Source: Gnetum montanum (taxonomy: Eukaryota; Streptophyta; Gnetopsida; Gnetales; Gnetaceae). From it: a stretch of 64,000 nt of DNA. Below the pieces are notes generated by a model that searched no databases, had not been told where the DNA came from, and was given only the letters and a program-made list of their open reading frames with translations. Position 1 is the first letter of the stretch, and each line of letters starts with the position of its first letter. Shown here in pieces: positions 10,550 to 22,373 of this stretch. The translations under genes were made by a program, and so were the position numbers. The stretch is from positions 275,962 through 339,961 of the forward strand of contig MNCI01028947.1 of NCBI GenBank assembly GCA_015680685.1, given 5' to 3'.

Positions 10550-13500
10550 ATTTCAATCTTAATTTTCATGCATCCACATTGAAGATGTCATGCTTAGTGT
10601 GGAAACATGTCTCCCACTACCTTAAACCATCAAAACATAGCCATTGTACCATTTTTAGTAATCAAAACCTATCTTTTTCAACCTTGGGATTCCAATATGG
10701 ATTGGACATGGACAAAACTAGAAAACATGGGTTTGCAGATTGAGGAAATAGCGACCAACATGAAAGAGAGGGGGAAACATCTATTCTTATCCCCAACATC
10801 TATCTAGCCCAAGTTTGACCTCTGAAGTAGGCCCACATGACCTAGAACCCCTCCAAACACACTTGGCAACCCTGAAACCTCACCAAACCTAGTCAAAACT
10901 AGTTAAAACCTTAGGATTTGGTAGTTCCATGTTGGGGGAAGCCTCATCCACATTGAGCATCTCATCACTAACGTGGATGAATAGGGGAAAGACCAAAATT
11001 TCCTGAATTGACCACCTAGTAGCCATTTCTTAAAGCTCGATGACTCCTAGACCTTGCTAAAACCCTTTGGAGCATTTGAATTTTCCAAAAGTAGGTAAAT
11101 ACGATAAAAAAATATCATCCCCTCTCATCTACATTCGGGTCATCATTTCTAGTGTGGAAGAAAAGGGGAAGACTACATGAGGAACTTGAAAGCCTCCAAA
11201 CTATTGAATCTTGGCACCCAGTATTGACCGTCAACACTGGCAATCCCAAAGACTAACATGCATGGTCGATTGATTGTTGAACTGGCCTAGATCTAACTTT
11301 CTTGGTACTTCGACACTAGGGAAGACCTTGTTCATGCTGACTAGCATGCAAACTAGGAGGATGTAGCTAGGAATGTTAGTGGGGGATTCCAGAAATAAGA
11401 AAATAATAGCAGATTATCTTAGACTAACACCAAAACCTTCATAGCCTTTTCAAATGCCACTAGAATGCCCAAAATTAGTAAAAAAAAAACTCCTAAGGTT
11501 CTTCCACATTGGGGAGGACCTCCTCCATGCTGAGCATTCTAGTCTTAGCATGGATGGAAGGGGGAAAGTGAAAACTATTGAAGTTTTCATGAAGTTTGAC
11601 TTCTAAAGGTAACACAAACCTTCTAAAAGTTACTAGACTTTTGAAAGTCACTTGAAACAACCAAGACTTGCCTCCCTTAGATTCTTCATGCTTAGGAGGA
11701 TCCCACCCATGTTAAGAATCCCAGGCCTAGCATGTATGAAATAGGTGAAGCTTAAAAATCCTCTCATAGCCCTCAAAATGACCAAATTTTATCCCTAAAC
11801 ATTGATAGTCAACACTAGAAACCTTGTGGACATGCATGCATAGCCAAAACTGGTAAAAAATTGGCAAAAAGTAGGGTCTCCTAGTTTCTCCATGTTCAGA
11901 GCTTTCTCTTTCACATTGGCTAGCATGGAAGAAAGGGGAAAAATTTTGGGGAACTCCAAAATAGCCTTTGAAAACCTTAAATGAACACCAGATAGCCTTG
12001 TGTATGTCCTAGAACCTTGTCTTCTCTTGTTAGAACACTTAGACTCTTCAAGATTGATCATAAGTAGCTAAACCCTTTCTTCTATGTTGAGCATGGAAAC
12101 CCTAGTATGGGAAAAAGGGGGGAAACACCAAAAACCACCTCACAATCATTAAAATGACCTAATGTTGTCACTAGGTAGCAATAGTTGACATTACTAACCT
12201 TAGAAACCCAAATGCATGGCTAGAAATGATAAAAAATGATAAAAGGTAGAGTCCCTTAGTTCCTCCATGCTAAGAGATACCTCTTCCACTTTGGCCAGCA
12301 TGGAAGAAAAGGGAAAATTTTTGGAGAACTCTAAAATTACCTTTAAACACCTCAAGTAAACAACTTATAGCCTTACATGGGTCCTAAGACTAGTTTTACA
12401 TCTTCTAGAATTGAAAACCTTATAAAAGTAACCATAGAAAGCTAAAAAGCAACTTCCCCCAAGTATTCCATGCTAAGCATACTATCCCTGGCATGAAAAA
12501 TAAGGGGAAGCTCAAAACCCATCTAGGAAACTTTGAAATTGATCAAAATTGACCTCAAACCCTAGTCCTTGACTTTGGCAACCCTCCAAGCATACATGCA
12601 TGGTTGATTGAGGCCAAAGTTGGCCCAGATTTGAGATTTTTGATTCTTCCACATTCATGAACCTCTCCTTCATCCTTGCTAGCATGAAAACTAAAGAGAA
12701 GACTTATTTGGGGTTCATAAACACCTCAAAATTTCATCAAATAATCTTTCAGGCATCTTAAAACCCTGTGTTCACCCTATGGCATCTTCAAACATTAGAA
12801 AACTAATCCCAAATAGTCAAAAAGTGGTTTCTTTTAGTATTCCATGCTAAGAACCCTAGTCCTTGCATGAAGAAAATGGTGGAAGCTCAAAAAACACTTG
12901 TGAGTACTCAAAACTACCAAATTTTAACATGAAACACTAGCCCTTGGCCCTAGCCACTCCAAAAGCTAACATGCATAGCTAATTATGACTTGAACTAGCC
13001 TAGATCTAGGATTCTTATTTCATCCACACTAGAGAAGTTTCCTTCCATGCTAGGTAGCATGAAAACAAGGGGGCAAAGCTACTTTTCTACTTTTTATGGC
13101 AAGATGACACTCTTGGAAGTTGAAGATCTACATCGAAAAAGCTGAGAACATCATAGCCTTAAGATTTTTCTCCTTTGATCTTATTTTTATCTTCAAAACC
13201 CATTACCCTAATCTTCCATGCTAGAGAAACTTCCCCATCATGGAAACAAGGAAGCAAGACCTTAAGTACACTTGAATGACCTTCAAACATACCCAAAATT
13301 AGCCAAACACTTGCAAAATCATGACCTATAGCCCTAGGAGCCTAGAAACCTAGTCAATGTGCTTGCATATCAGTTTGATTCCATAAAATAATTGTTCCCC
13401 CATTCTTCCATGCTAGGGATACTATCCTCACAATGGGAAAAGTGGGGAAAGCCATTTTAATATGTTTTGACACTCAAAACCAACCCCAATGGTCTCAAAA

Positions 13501-13990
13501 CAAAGTTAGAGGATGCACAACTTTCAAATATGGGTTCTAACTACCTGTTTGACAATGTTTGACCTTGTTTTTGCTTGTATTTTTATTCTCCATGTTGAAT
13601 ACCCTCTCTTGCATGTTGGTTAGTGTGGAAATATGAGGTAAAGGCTACAAAATATGTCTTTTAACCTTTACAGACCTCTAAAGTAATCAATTTTGATAAA
13701 TTTGGTCCTATGCTACCTTGGGGAGGCCTTGGAACCTCAATTTTGGACATCTAGATGCTCCAAAACCTACTTTCTCTAGTTTCTATGCTAAGGATCCCTT
13801 CTTCCATGTTGGCTATAATGGAAACAAAGGGGGCCTAATGTGGAAGCCTCAAAACTCTCAATTTTCATGCTCAAAGAACCTAGAAATAGCCCAGATTGAT
13901 TACCAAACTTACCTAATAGCCATATAGTTCTAAATCATAGCATGCTAAGGACTAAAACTAGTAGAAACTAACCCTTTTAAACCTATATTA
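10550..13990. repeat. Diverged ~190-bp tandem repeat array, about 18 units
   Basis: A phrase of the form 'ttccatgctaagnatcc...catggaagaaaggggaaa' recurs about every 180-205 bp. Marked occurrences begin near 10580, 10750, 10922, 11120, 11302, 11498, 11677, 11882, 12073, 12258, 12460, 12639, 12836, 13020, 13210, 13404, 13587 and 13768. A second phrase around 'catgcatggctgatt' recurs about every 380 bp from 11830 on (11830, 12210, 12597, 12970), so part of the array is built of dimers. Units are strongly diverged from each other. No reading frame runs through it. It may be an old satellite, or an expanded untranslated region of the Tat-type element that follows. Confidence 0.75.
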
Positions 13991-14545
13991 TTCAAATTTC
14001 ACCATATGTAGCTTGTTTTCCTTGATTTCCACCTTATTACATGATGCTTTGACTTGTTTCAGCCTAGTGTTGCATTGTCAACCTTGTTGACATTATTGTG
14101 GCAATTATGCAACTTTATATTCTATTTATTTGCCTTATTTTCCTTTGTTTTGACTTTTATTGGTATTAAAAAGTGGGGTTTGGCCTTCTTTGACCACCAT
14201 TTGATACCATGTAACCATGACCCACTAAGGCCTTAAATTAGTGTCATAGTCCACCAAGACTCTAAGCTAGCATCATGGCCCACTAAGGCCTAAAACTAGC
14301 AAAATTATGATTTTTTTGGATCATTTTTAGTATTATTTCTTATATTTTACTTTTCTTAACCTTGTTTTTACATTTATTTAGCCCTTATTGCACTTTCTTT
14401 ACTTGTTTTCATAATATTTATAGCTTTGGATGACCTTGTTTGCATTATAATAGCATGTATTGCATAATTTTATTTACCATTATTTATTTACTTTTACCTA
14501 GGTACCACTTAATATGCTTATGTTTGACATGTAGGAATGAAGTAT
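13980..14545 (+). other. Conserved non-coding block before Tat pol, probable 3' part of intron
   Basis: This block is repeated at 17640-18190. Shared phrases include TTTGATACCATG, GGCCTTAAATT, AAGGCCTAAAACTAGCAAAA and, at the end, a run ATATGCTTATG..CATGTAG. The coding similarity of pol starts directly after the TAG in both copies. In Ogre-type elements an intron separates the Gag-protease part from the RT part, so the TAG at 14533-14535 may be its splice acceptor. That role is inference; the shared block is seen directly. Confidence 0.5.
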
Positions 14546-14559
14546 GAGTACTTGGGAGT

Positions 14560-15700
14560 AAATCAGTCTACCTTTGAGCCTAAGTGGGCTTCATGGTGAT
14601 GTAGAATAGTATATCAACCCTGATTGCATAGATCTTGAGCTTGAGAGTCTTGTCAATTGTGTAGCATTGATTAAGAAACCTTTAGAATGGCATGAAAACC
14701 TAGTTAAAACCCTTGACATAGAGGTGGATTACATAACTAAAGACTCTCTAGTTGAGGTTCCTATCACAACACATAGTGATGAGGAGAAAACCCTTAAACT
14801 AAGTTTCTTACTAGGACCTCAATAGGCTCAAGACATCACCAAGGTCCTACAAGGCAACATTAAGATCTTTACCTAGTCATATGAAGATATGCCAAGCCTA
14901 TACCCATGCTTAGTCTAGCATAACATCATACTAGACCCTAGCGTTAGACCAATTAAGCAAAAAGTGTGCAAGATTAGACCTAATTTGGCCTTGGTAGTTC
15001 ATGATGAAATTTGAAGGCTCTACCAAGTTAGCTTCATTAGGGTTGTTGACTACACAAAATGTATGTCCAAAATAGTGGTAGATCCTAAGAAAAATGGAAG
15101 TATTCATATTTGCATTGATTTGTAAGTCCTAAATAAAGCAACTATCAAGGATGATTTCCCTTTACCTAGTATTGATCAACTTATTGATACTATGGCCAGG
15201 CATGCCTTGTTGTCCTTTATGGATGGATTCTTGGAATAAAAACAAATTAGGATTAACCTAAAGTACCAACTTAACATGACCTTCATGACCCCTTATGGTA
15301 CCTTTTTCTATACCATGATGACCTTTGGCGTTGAGAATGTAGGAGTAATGTACTAGAGAACCATAACCTATATCTTTAGCAATTACATTCTAGGTTTACT
15401 CAATGATTATGTAGACAATATAGATATTAAGTTCAAAGTGGTTGACAACCATGCTAATGAACTAGATATTGTGCTTAAACAATGCCTCAAATATGAGCTT
15501 AGGCTCAATTCTAAGAAATGTGTCTTTAGTGTTAAGATTGGTAATATGTTTGGCTTTGTAGTATCTGAAGTAGGGATACATGTTAATCTTGATAAGGTTA
15601 AGGTAATATCCAAATTAGTAGTGCCTACCAACATTAAGGAGCTTTGGGGATTACAAGGTAGATTATAGTTCATTTGTAGGTTCATTGCTAAGCTTACATA
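14560..15700 (+). pseudogene. Reverse transcriptase with N-terminal linker (element C)
   Basis: The linker carries the Tat-type phrase SYEDMPSLYP and then ILDPSVRPIKQKVCKIRP before the polymerase domain. RT motifs follow: VVDPKKNGSIHICIDL, DDFPLPSIDQLIDTMA, SFMDGF and MTFMTPYGTFFYTMM. The catalytic box reads Y-V-D-N at 15408-15419 instead of Y-V-D-D, so the second Asp of the pair is lost. The thumb region (LRLNSKKCVF, 15505-15535) and the start of the connection (ELWGLQGRL) are clear. The longest open stretch is 15438-15668. At least eight in-frame stops make it a pseudogene. Confidence 0.8.
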
Positions 15701-15719
15701 TAAATTGCAGCCTATGCAA

Positions 15720-16100
15720 CACTCACTTAAGAAAGGGGTTCACTATGAGTGGATGGCTCAATGCCAAGGGGTCCTTGAAAACCTTAAGTAAAAGTTGGCA
15801 CAACTACCAATAGTGTATCATTGGTAAGAGGGTAAACCATTCTACATCTACCTTGCCATCTTTGACACATCCATTGCTTCTTTACTCTATCAAAAAGATG
15901 ATCATGGAGCAGAGATTCTAGTATACTACCTTAGCCATGCATTGGTTATCCATGAGACCCAATATACTAAAGTGGAGAAGTATTATCTAGTACTAGTCTT
16001 CTCATTGAAGAAGTGGAGACACTACCTCTTTAGAAGCCAAGTCAACATCATTTACAAGGATAACATGCTGAGAGCCATAATGGCCAACATTTATGAAAGT
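15720..16100 (+). pseudogene. First RNase H domain (element C)
   Basis: After reverse transcriptase comes the usual gypsy RNase H: FYIYLAIFDTSIASLLYQKDDH, then ILVYYLSHALVIHETQYTKVEKYYLVLV and the run WRHYLFRSQVNIIYKDNMLRAIM. In the family this domain degrades the RNA of the RNA/DNA hybrid; in the Tat lineage it is followed by a second RNase H. The frame is readable through to about 16100 with a few stops. Confidence 0.75.
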
Positions 16101-16289
16101 AATCATATAGCTCGATGAAAAGCCATAACTATGAAGTTTGACCTTCATTACATATCTCAATCCTTAACAAAATGTTAATCTATAGCCATAAAACTCATAG
16201 TATCACCTATTGATGACCAAGCATCCATAGATTCTAAGTTTCCTAATGAATACATTAACATTGTTAGGTAAGTACCCGAGGGTTATGAG

Positions 16290-16670
16290 GCATTGATGCA
16301 CTTTGACAGAGCTTCAAATACCCATGGGGCTAGTGTCGTTGCCATCATAACATTCATATATAATGAAATTTGATCCTTCACTTATCATTTTGAGTTCCCA
16401 TGTACCAACAACATAATGGAGTATGAGGATTTGATCAAAGGGATGATGGTAGCTCATGACCTAGAAATTAGATGCTTAATGATCAAAGGAAATTCACAAC
16501 TTGTGGTCAATCAAGTGACTAAAGTCTATGCATGTAAAGTCAAATACTTACAATCATATTGTGACCTAGGAAAGCAATTGTTACAACAATTTACAAACAT
16601 TGATATCCAACACATATATTGAAATGAGAATGCATAGCTAATGTAATTGCAATGTTAGCTCTTAGTGTGA
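16290..16670 (+). pseudogene. Second, archaeal-type RNase H (element C)
   Basis: This is the lineage-defining domain. Its motifs run in order: HFDRASNTHGASVVAI (first acidic residue), the conserved CTNNIMEYEDLI (acidic residue, Glu) near 16405-16440, and IKGNSQLVVNQV near 16480-16515, where the family has G-D-S-Q-L, so this Asp has become Asn. It ends with IDIQHIYWNENA, matching the family's last strand before A-D. The open part is 16416-16622. It resembles cellular RNase HI and was probably gained from a host or microbial gene early in the lineage (literature knowledge). Loss of the third acid would inactivate it. Confidence 0.8.
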
Positions 16671-16959
16671 TGCTAGATGTGTTTAGTAAGTTACCTATCC
16701 TAACCATGAATTGTTTTACTTCCATCACATAGAACACTAAGGATACCTTTGTGGTCATCATTCATCCAACTCCTTCCAAGGAGTGATATGATGATAACAA
16801 ATTTTATCTTATGCATGGAAAATCCTCACAAGGGCTGACTATTGCTTAGAAGGATGCTTTACACAAGTAATTGAAGTAGTATGTCATTGTAGGTGATAAC
16901 ACATTATGTTGATGATCCTATGATGACATACTCCTAAAGTGCTAAGGTAAAACCAAAGC

Positions 16960-17320
16960 TAGAGCAATCCTAGAGGAGTTTCACTAGGGCATTTGTGGAG
17001 GACATATAGGACTAGGAGCTATGATTACTAAGATTAGATGGTTAGGCTACTATTGACCCCATATGGAAAATGACTACATGCAGAAGGTTAAGTGGTGTGA
17101 CACATGCCAATGATATAGTAACTTAATACATGTACCACCAATTGAGTTACGTACCATACAAATAACATGGCCATTTCAATGATGGGGCTTGGATATAGCT
17201 TCATCATCATCACAACTGAATACTTTACAAAGTGGTTTGAGGCTATTTTGCTAAGGAAGACTACATCCAAGAAAGTCTGCAAATTCATCCTAGATAACAT
17301 TGTAGCTCATTTTGGCATAC
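16960..17320 (+). pseudogene. Integrase N-terminal part, truncated (element C)
   Basis: The zinc-binding region is visible: GICGGHIGLGA, then WLGYY.PHM and KWCDTCQ near 17090-17112. The start of the catalytic core follows (WPFQ.WGLDI, first Asp) with FIIITTEYFTKWFEAILLRKTTSKKVCKF, then FILDNIVAHFGIPTLLS near 17320. The sequence then changes abruptly to unrelated AT-rich DNA before the second catalytic Asp. The longest open piece is 17167-17439, of which only the first ~50 codons belong to integrase. Confidence 0.8.
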
Positions 17321-17329
17321 CCACCTTAT

Positions 17330-17640
17330 TATCACCTATCTTCTTTCCATTCATTTCTCTCATTAACTATATATTTTTAGAAACACTATTTATTTTCTAC
17401 TTATGGTTAATTCACATCCATTCATATGCAACATTGTAATCTTGCCTTAACTAGAATTAAGAAATTGAATTCTATGTAAATTTAAATAAAAATAATAATA
17501 TATATCTATATATGATAATAATAATGATAATGGCTATTATTAAACTTCTATATTAAATATGATATTATATTAACTTAGTCTATTTTACCTCTATTACCAT
17601 ATTTTACTTTATTTTTTTTTACTTTACCATACTTTATCAA
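17330..17640. other. AT-rich low-complexity DNA
   Basis: Runs such as TATATATCTATATATG and (AATAATAATG) fill this stretch. It separates the broken integrase of C from the second leader copy and holds no gene. Confidence 0.7.
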
Positions 17641-18530
17641 GTTATACTTTGCTTTTTGACTTGTAAGGACCTTACTAGTAAAATTAGACCTTACTTTGGC
17701 TTGCCAAGGCCTTAAAATTGACAATTTAACAACCTGTCAAGGCCTAAAACTAGAAAAATGTGGCCTTGACTGACCATGTTGGACCATATGTAGCCTACTT
17801 TACCTTATTTGACCTTGCTTGGCTTTGTACCCACTATGTCTTAACCTTGCTTGACCTTATTTAACACCATTTTATATGGTTTCGACCATCTTTTACCATC
17901 ATTTGATACCATGCAACGATAGCTTGCCAGGGCCTTAAATTGGAAATATGGACTATCGAGGCTTGTTAAGGCCTAAAACTAGCAAAAATGTAAGCATTAC
18001 CTTGTATTTCCTTATAGCCTTTGTTGAGATTAATTGGATACTTCTATGACATTTGTTTCAACATTTTATCTCATTTATGCATTATTACCATATTAATTTG
18101 CATTATTTTTAGCATTATCTTGTTTTTTTATCAATTTTTATCATTTTGTTACACAAATGCCACTTGATATGCTTATGTTGTCATGTAGAATGAGCTAGGA
18201 GGATGAGGAAGAAAACTCAACTAGCATTAAAGCCTTAGTAAACCTTTATCATGATGTTGACCAAGTTGACCTTATGTACCCAAACATTGAGCTTTGAAAA
18301 AATTGCACTATACAACAATAACACTTTGTAGTAGCCTAATGATCATTAACCTTAGAGCCAGAAGCATCACAAAGGGTCCCATGGTCAAAATTCCCATCTA
18401 AACCATGATGGTGAGGAAAAAATGCATAGGACCAAGTTCCTCAAAAGAACTTAAACTTTCTAATGATCATATCAAACCCTTATTTTGTAACATTAAAGTC
18501 ATCATATAGCCTTAGTTATATCTAATGCTC
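17640..18530 (+). mobile_element. Second partial copy of the Tat leader block and RT linker
   Basis: 17640-18190 matches the block at 13980-14545, including the end CATGTAG before an AATGA start. The next ~330 bp match the protease-RT linker of element C in diverged form: ACTAAAGACTCTCTAGTTGA near 14730 corresponds to a similar stretch near 18370, and 'gatggtgaggaaaa' near 18409 corresponds to 'gatgaggagaaaa' near 14779. Similarity is lost near 18530, before the polymerase domain. It is either a second, 3'-truncated element or a duplication product. Confidence 0.6.
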
Positions 18531-19870
18531 ACATGTTTTCTTGTAGTGTTGTTTATGATTGCTGATAGGTTGCAATGAATGATTGATGTTGAAAATTTTA
18601 ATGATTTGAAACAAACAAGCCAACATGTTGTCTCTCTCTATCTCCTTATTTGACACAATGAACAAGTTGTAAGACTTTTTTAATTTGATACGCATCACAT
18701 AGATTCTTAGATGTTCTAATGGTGATGACCTATTGTGGCTTGGTTTGGTAGTTATCTCATGTAGCCGATAGACAACATCAACAATCTTCTAAGATCTTAA
18801 ATAGGTACCATGTCCTATCATGAATTTAAACTAATAACATTGGTAAAATTGGTGGCCTATTTTTCATCTCATGCTATATGGTCTTGTGCATTGTAATGTG
18901 ATAACATGCTTTCTTTGCTTGGCTTTCTTATTCTCTTAGAGTCATGCTTGCAGGATGAAGCCTACAGTCATTGCAAAGGTGCAACTTATCATAGCAGCAA
19001 ATCACCATGTTACCTTGATGCACAAGATTTGGTGAGTTTGTCCTACTATTTCAAGAGTGCTTATTCCATTTCCATCCCATTACCTCTCCTTAAACCCAAC
19101 CATCTAGGCTAGTTATAGCCTTCATTACGCTTGGATAACAATGTTGACCTATGCTAACACTCATGCATTAGGGTCATATGACATCCCTTCATAATGCTTC
19201 ACCTAGAAGTCCACTTGAATGTAATACATATAATTTAGTAGAAATTAATTGAGACCATTAGATGTAACACAACTCATTTGACAAGAAAGCTAGAATGAAC
19301 TGAGCTTGGTAAAGAAACCCAATAAAGGTTTCACCCAACAATAAAAAGAAAGAAAGAAAGAAAGAAATGGGAAATCAAATTGCCAAGAAGATGAATGATG
19401 AATGAAGACCTATAGGACAATCAAATAGCTTCAAACATCCAAATAGAAAAGATTAGTGGTAAAAGAAACCATGGAGCAAAGTGATGGTTCCTCAAACACA
19501 TTTTTCAAGTGAATCACACTTTAAAACATGAAGTGACAAGTTAATTAATTTACTAATATTTTAGTGCCACACTATAGCAATGGTGTCAACACTTGGAGAA
19601 CATCATTAGCCTTCACAACCATTTCCCCATGACCTCACTACCATTTTATCATCATAGTCTTACTCCATCATCATGAGCACTCTTTGGCATAGCTTTACAT
19701 AACTGGATCAAGAGAGGAGAAAAAATGTTGGTGGTGGACCTACAATGGTGTTATGTATTCTTTTTTGGTGCCTCTTGGGTCAATCCTATAGACACTAACA
19801 AAGAGGGGCCATTGAAACACCACCAAAATTGCATGTTGTAACCCTTGGAACCTTCACCCCATGAAACCCC
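18530..19870. other. Non-coding stretch, no gene seen
   Basis: Only short chance reading frames occur here (for example 18906-19112). I see no protein motif, LTR edge or terminal repeat. It contains the AAAG microsatellite at 19344-19367. Confidence 0.5.
19344..19367. repeat. (AAAG)n microsatellite
   Basis: About six uninterrupted AAAG/GAAA units. Confidence 0.95.
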
Positions 19871-20177
19871 AATGCAAGACTTCATTATAAATGTGATAAT
19901 TATAACCCGTGAGAGACAGTTTCACATATTTTTTACTTTTGAAACTGAAAAATGCCTCATAAGTGGTTAACACGTGATCCCTCAAGTGAAAAAAGCTATG
20001 TAATATTTATATTTAGGCTTTGGGGATTAAAAATATCTTTTGGGATGCCAAAATTGGCATTTTGATTGGTTTTATGTGGGGTATATCATTTTCTACATTG
20101 AAGACACATGCATGAGGGTACAAATCACCTACCCCCAGTGAGGAGGCCATCCCACTAGCAAGAAGGCCAAAACCCGT

Positions 20178-20209
20178 CCCCCCCCCCCCCCCCCCCCCCC
20201 CCTCCCCCC
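20178..20209. repeat. Poly-C tract
   Basis: 25 consecutive C residues at 20178-20202, then one T and six more C. The complementary strand is a long G-run able to form a G-quadruplex. Length in such runs is easily mis-sequenced. Confidence 0.95.
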
Positions 20210-20213
20210 ACAG

Positions 20214-20343
20214 TGTGGAAGATCTCCTCCTAGCCTAGAAGATGTTCCTCTAGCATGGAAGACTTACTCCCAATGTGGAAGATCTGCTCCCAACGTGAAA
20301 GATCTCCTTGTAGCCTAGAAGATCTTCCTATAGTGTGGATGCC
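20214..20343. repeat. 20-bp tandem repeats, six units
   Basis: Directly after the poly-C tract, six 20-bp units of the form 'tgtggaagatctcctcctag' follow head to tail (20214-20333) with a 10-bp partial unit. Units alternate between starts TGTGGAAGAT and CCTAGAAGAT. The wording 'gtgtggaaga' also occurs in the 190-bp array at 10550-13990, which may indicate a distant common origin. Confidence 0.9.
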
Positions 20344-20559
20344 ATCTCTTTGTTACTATGTTTAGTAAATAGAATGGCCATGAGTGTATGAAACTTACTA
20401 TATATGGTAACCCCACAGATTTTAGCACCTATCCCACTTGAAATGTAACAAAAATTCACAACTAATTTGTAGTAGTCTTGTAGCCCAATTTGAAGCTAGT
20501 TTGTAGCAAAAATTAAGGTCAAAACCCTATATAAGCTAACCCCAAACAAAATTTTTAGG

Positions 20560-21600
20560 TTTCACCCCCTTGGCATTAGCATACTTTGGCATTTTTGACA
20601 TCCAAGAGCTTTTGCAAACGTGCACAAACATAGCTTCTTGGATCTTTTTAGCATGGAATCCATATAACCATTATTACCCCCTTACCGTCCTAAGATTTGT
20701 GAGATTTTTAAATCAATGCTCTACACCTAAGAACCACAATTCCCAACATTGCTCACTTGGATGATTGAAATTTATCATACTTCTCATCCCCTAGCATAGC
20801 CAATGTTGTAGATCTATCAAAGTAGAAAGGATTCAAAAGCATCAAGAGTGGTGGAATATCCATATTGTGGACTTGATTGTTGTAGCTTCAATGGATTCTA
20901 AAACCCCATCAAGGTAAACCCCCTTGCTCCTACAAGCCATCTTGTACACATTTTCTATACCCCCTTTATTTTTGTAGAAATAAATTTTTATAGATTTCTT
21001 TATGTGTGAGTTTTATTTATTTATTTATTTTGGTATCATTTCATTCATATCTGTATTCCATATCTGCATTTTTGTTCCTCTATTTTACATTTTTCAAGTC
21101 CCTGTGTGATGTTACAAATGATCTAGGACACATCAAATTCCATTTTTTAGAAGCCTTGGGGATTTTAGATTAAATTTGTTGCATTGGGATTCTTGGTTTT
21201 CTAGTGATCAAATTTTCCAGTTTTAACATAACTATTAGGTAGTCTCTTTTAACAATAGGACTTTGAAGCCCAGATATTCTATTTGCAAGTTTGATACATC
21301 TAGTAAGGGAGGATTCTCGATGCTAGATTTTCTTTCCATCTTGTTATTTTCCTCTCCCATGTGGATCCTAGAGTGTCCAGCTCTTTTTTCTCCTTTTTAC
21401 ATGCACACATTATTTGAATGCTTCCAAGGCATCACTTATGTCCATATTCTTAGTTAGTATATCTCTTACTTTTCATGATAACTTCTCCTCCCTAAGTTAT
21501 TTTGTAAGAAGAAATTTTCATTTTTTATAAAATAACTTATTTCTCTTATGTTGTTTTCCCTAATGCACCTAGGTAGAACAACTATCCCTTAAGTTGATAT
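20560..21600. other. Non-coding stretch, no gene seen
   Basis: Only short frames (20570-20764, 21263-21457) without recognisable motifs. It contains a (TTTA)n tract at 21012-21031. Confidence 0.5.
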
Positions 21601-22373
21601 TTAAAGACTTCATGATCAAGAACTTGTATTGCTAAATATTATGATTAGCTATCATGAAATCCAAAGAATTTCTCAAATCCCAATAAGAGAAATATCTAGG
21701 GTTGTAATGTACCATTGTGCTACCATAGAGATTATTTTCTAGATTCTCTACCTCTTCCTCCAAATTCTTTATCTTAGAGGTCAAATTCCCCATTTTTTCT
21801 TGGTCACTTGTAATTTTGTTGTTAGATCCATCATTGTGGTTGATTATTTCATTACAAGAGAGGCCATGTTTATTTGATATTGGATTATGATATTCATCCT
21901 TTCTTTCATCATTGGCTTATCATGTAAGAGAGGTTGTAAAGCATGATCTACAATGGATACCTTTCCTTAATCAACTATAATATAGACATATGTTAATATA
22001 CCTAACTATTATCTTTCTAACTAATAAGAAAACTAAGTAATTCTAATTATTATCATAAAAACATAAAAACATTAAAAATAAAAATGAAAAAAAAATATAA
22101 AAAATCTTACTGATGCTAGAGATAGAATTTAGCTTCTTTGTAATCTTATTAATCATGACATGATCTAATTGCTTCTTATCAATGTACTTCTAAAATAAAC
22201 TCAAACTATCTATGCATATAAACATAAAAATAAATAAAAAATCTAAAAGTCATAAACAAGTCTAACTATGCAAAATAAAGTTAAAAAAAAAATAAACACT
22301 AAACACTAACTTACTATGAGATTGTGGTCCCTTTCCTTTTAACTTCTTCTTTAGCCATTTCCTTCCATCTTCT
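21600..22373 (-). pseudogene. Left part of gene-like repeat G2, split by element D
   Basis: It has the same texture as G: Lys/Glu/Ser-coding stretches on the minus strand separated by A-rich, intron-like DNA. Donor-like sequences (minus strand) occur at 22312 (TAGTAAGT) and 22109 (CAGTAAGA). The stretch ends at the LTR of element D, and similar DNA resumes at 43353 on the other side of D. No protein family was recognised. Confidence 0.35.

Larger units (their letters stand above)
14536..17320 (+). mobile_element. Element C: Tat/Ogre-lineage pol fragment
   Basis: The plus strand reads, in order, protease-RT linker, reverse transcriptase, RNase H, a second RNase H and the start of integrase. 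Two RNase H domains, the second of archaeal type, are the hallmark of the Tat lineage (Ogre, Retand and relatives). There are many stops, mostly of the CAG-to-TAG or TGG-to-TAG kind, but few frameshifts. Gag and protease are absent upstream, and integrase breaks off before its second catalytic residue. Past 17320 the sequence turns into AT-rich DNA and then a second copy of the leader block. Confidence 0.8.
19870..20560 (+). repeat. LTR-like non-coding block with TATA box (uncertain)
   Basis: This block shares diverged phrases with part of the insert in element D (24400-24780), for example 'cctc(c)aagtg(g)aaaaagcta' and a following stretch around 'ttggcatttt'. It contains CCCTATATAAGC near 20529-20540, a good TATA box. 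Both features would suit a solo LTR or LTR fragment, but I could not define ends or a target duplication. Confidence 0.3.
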
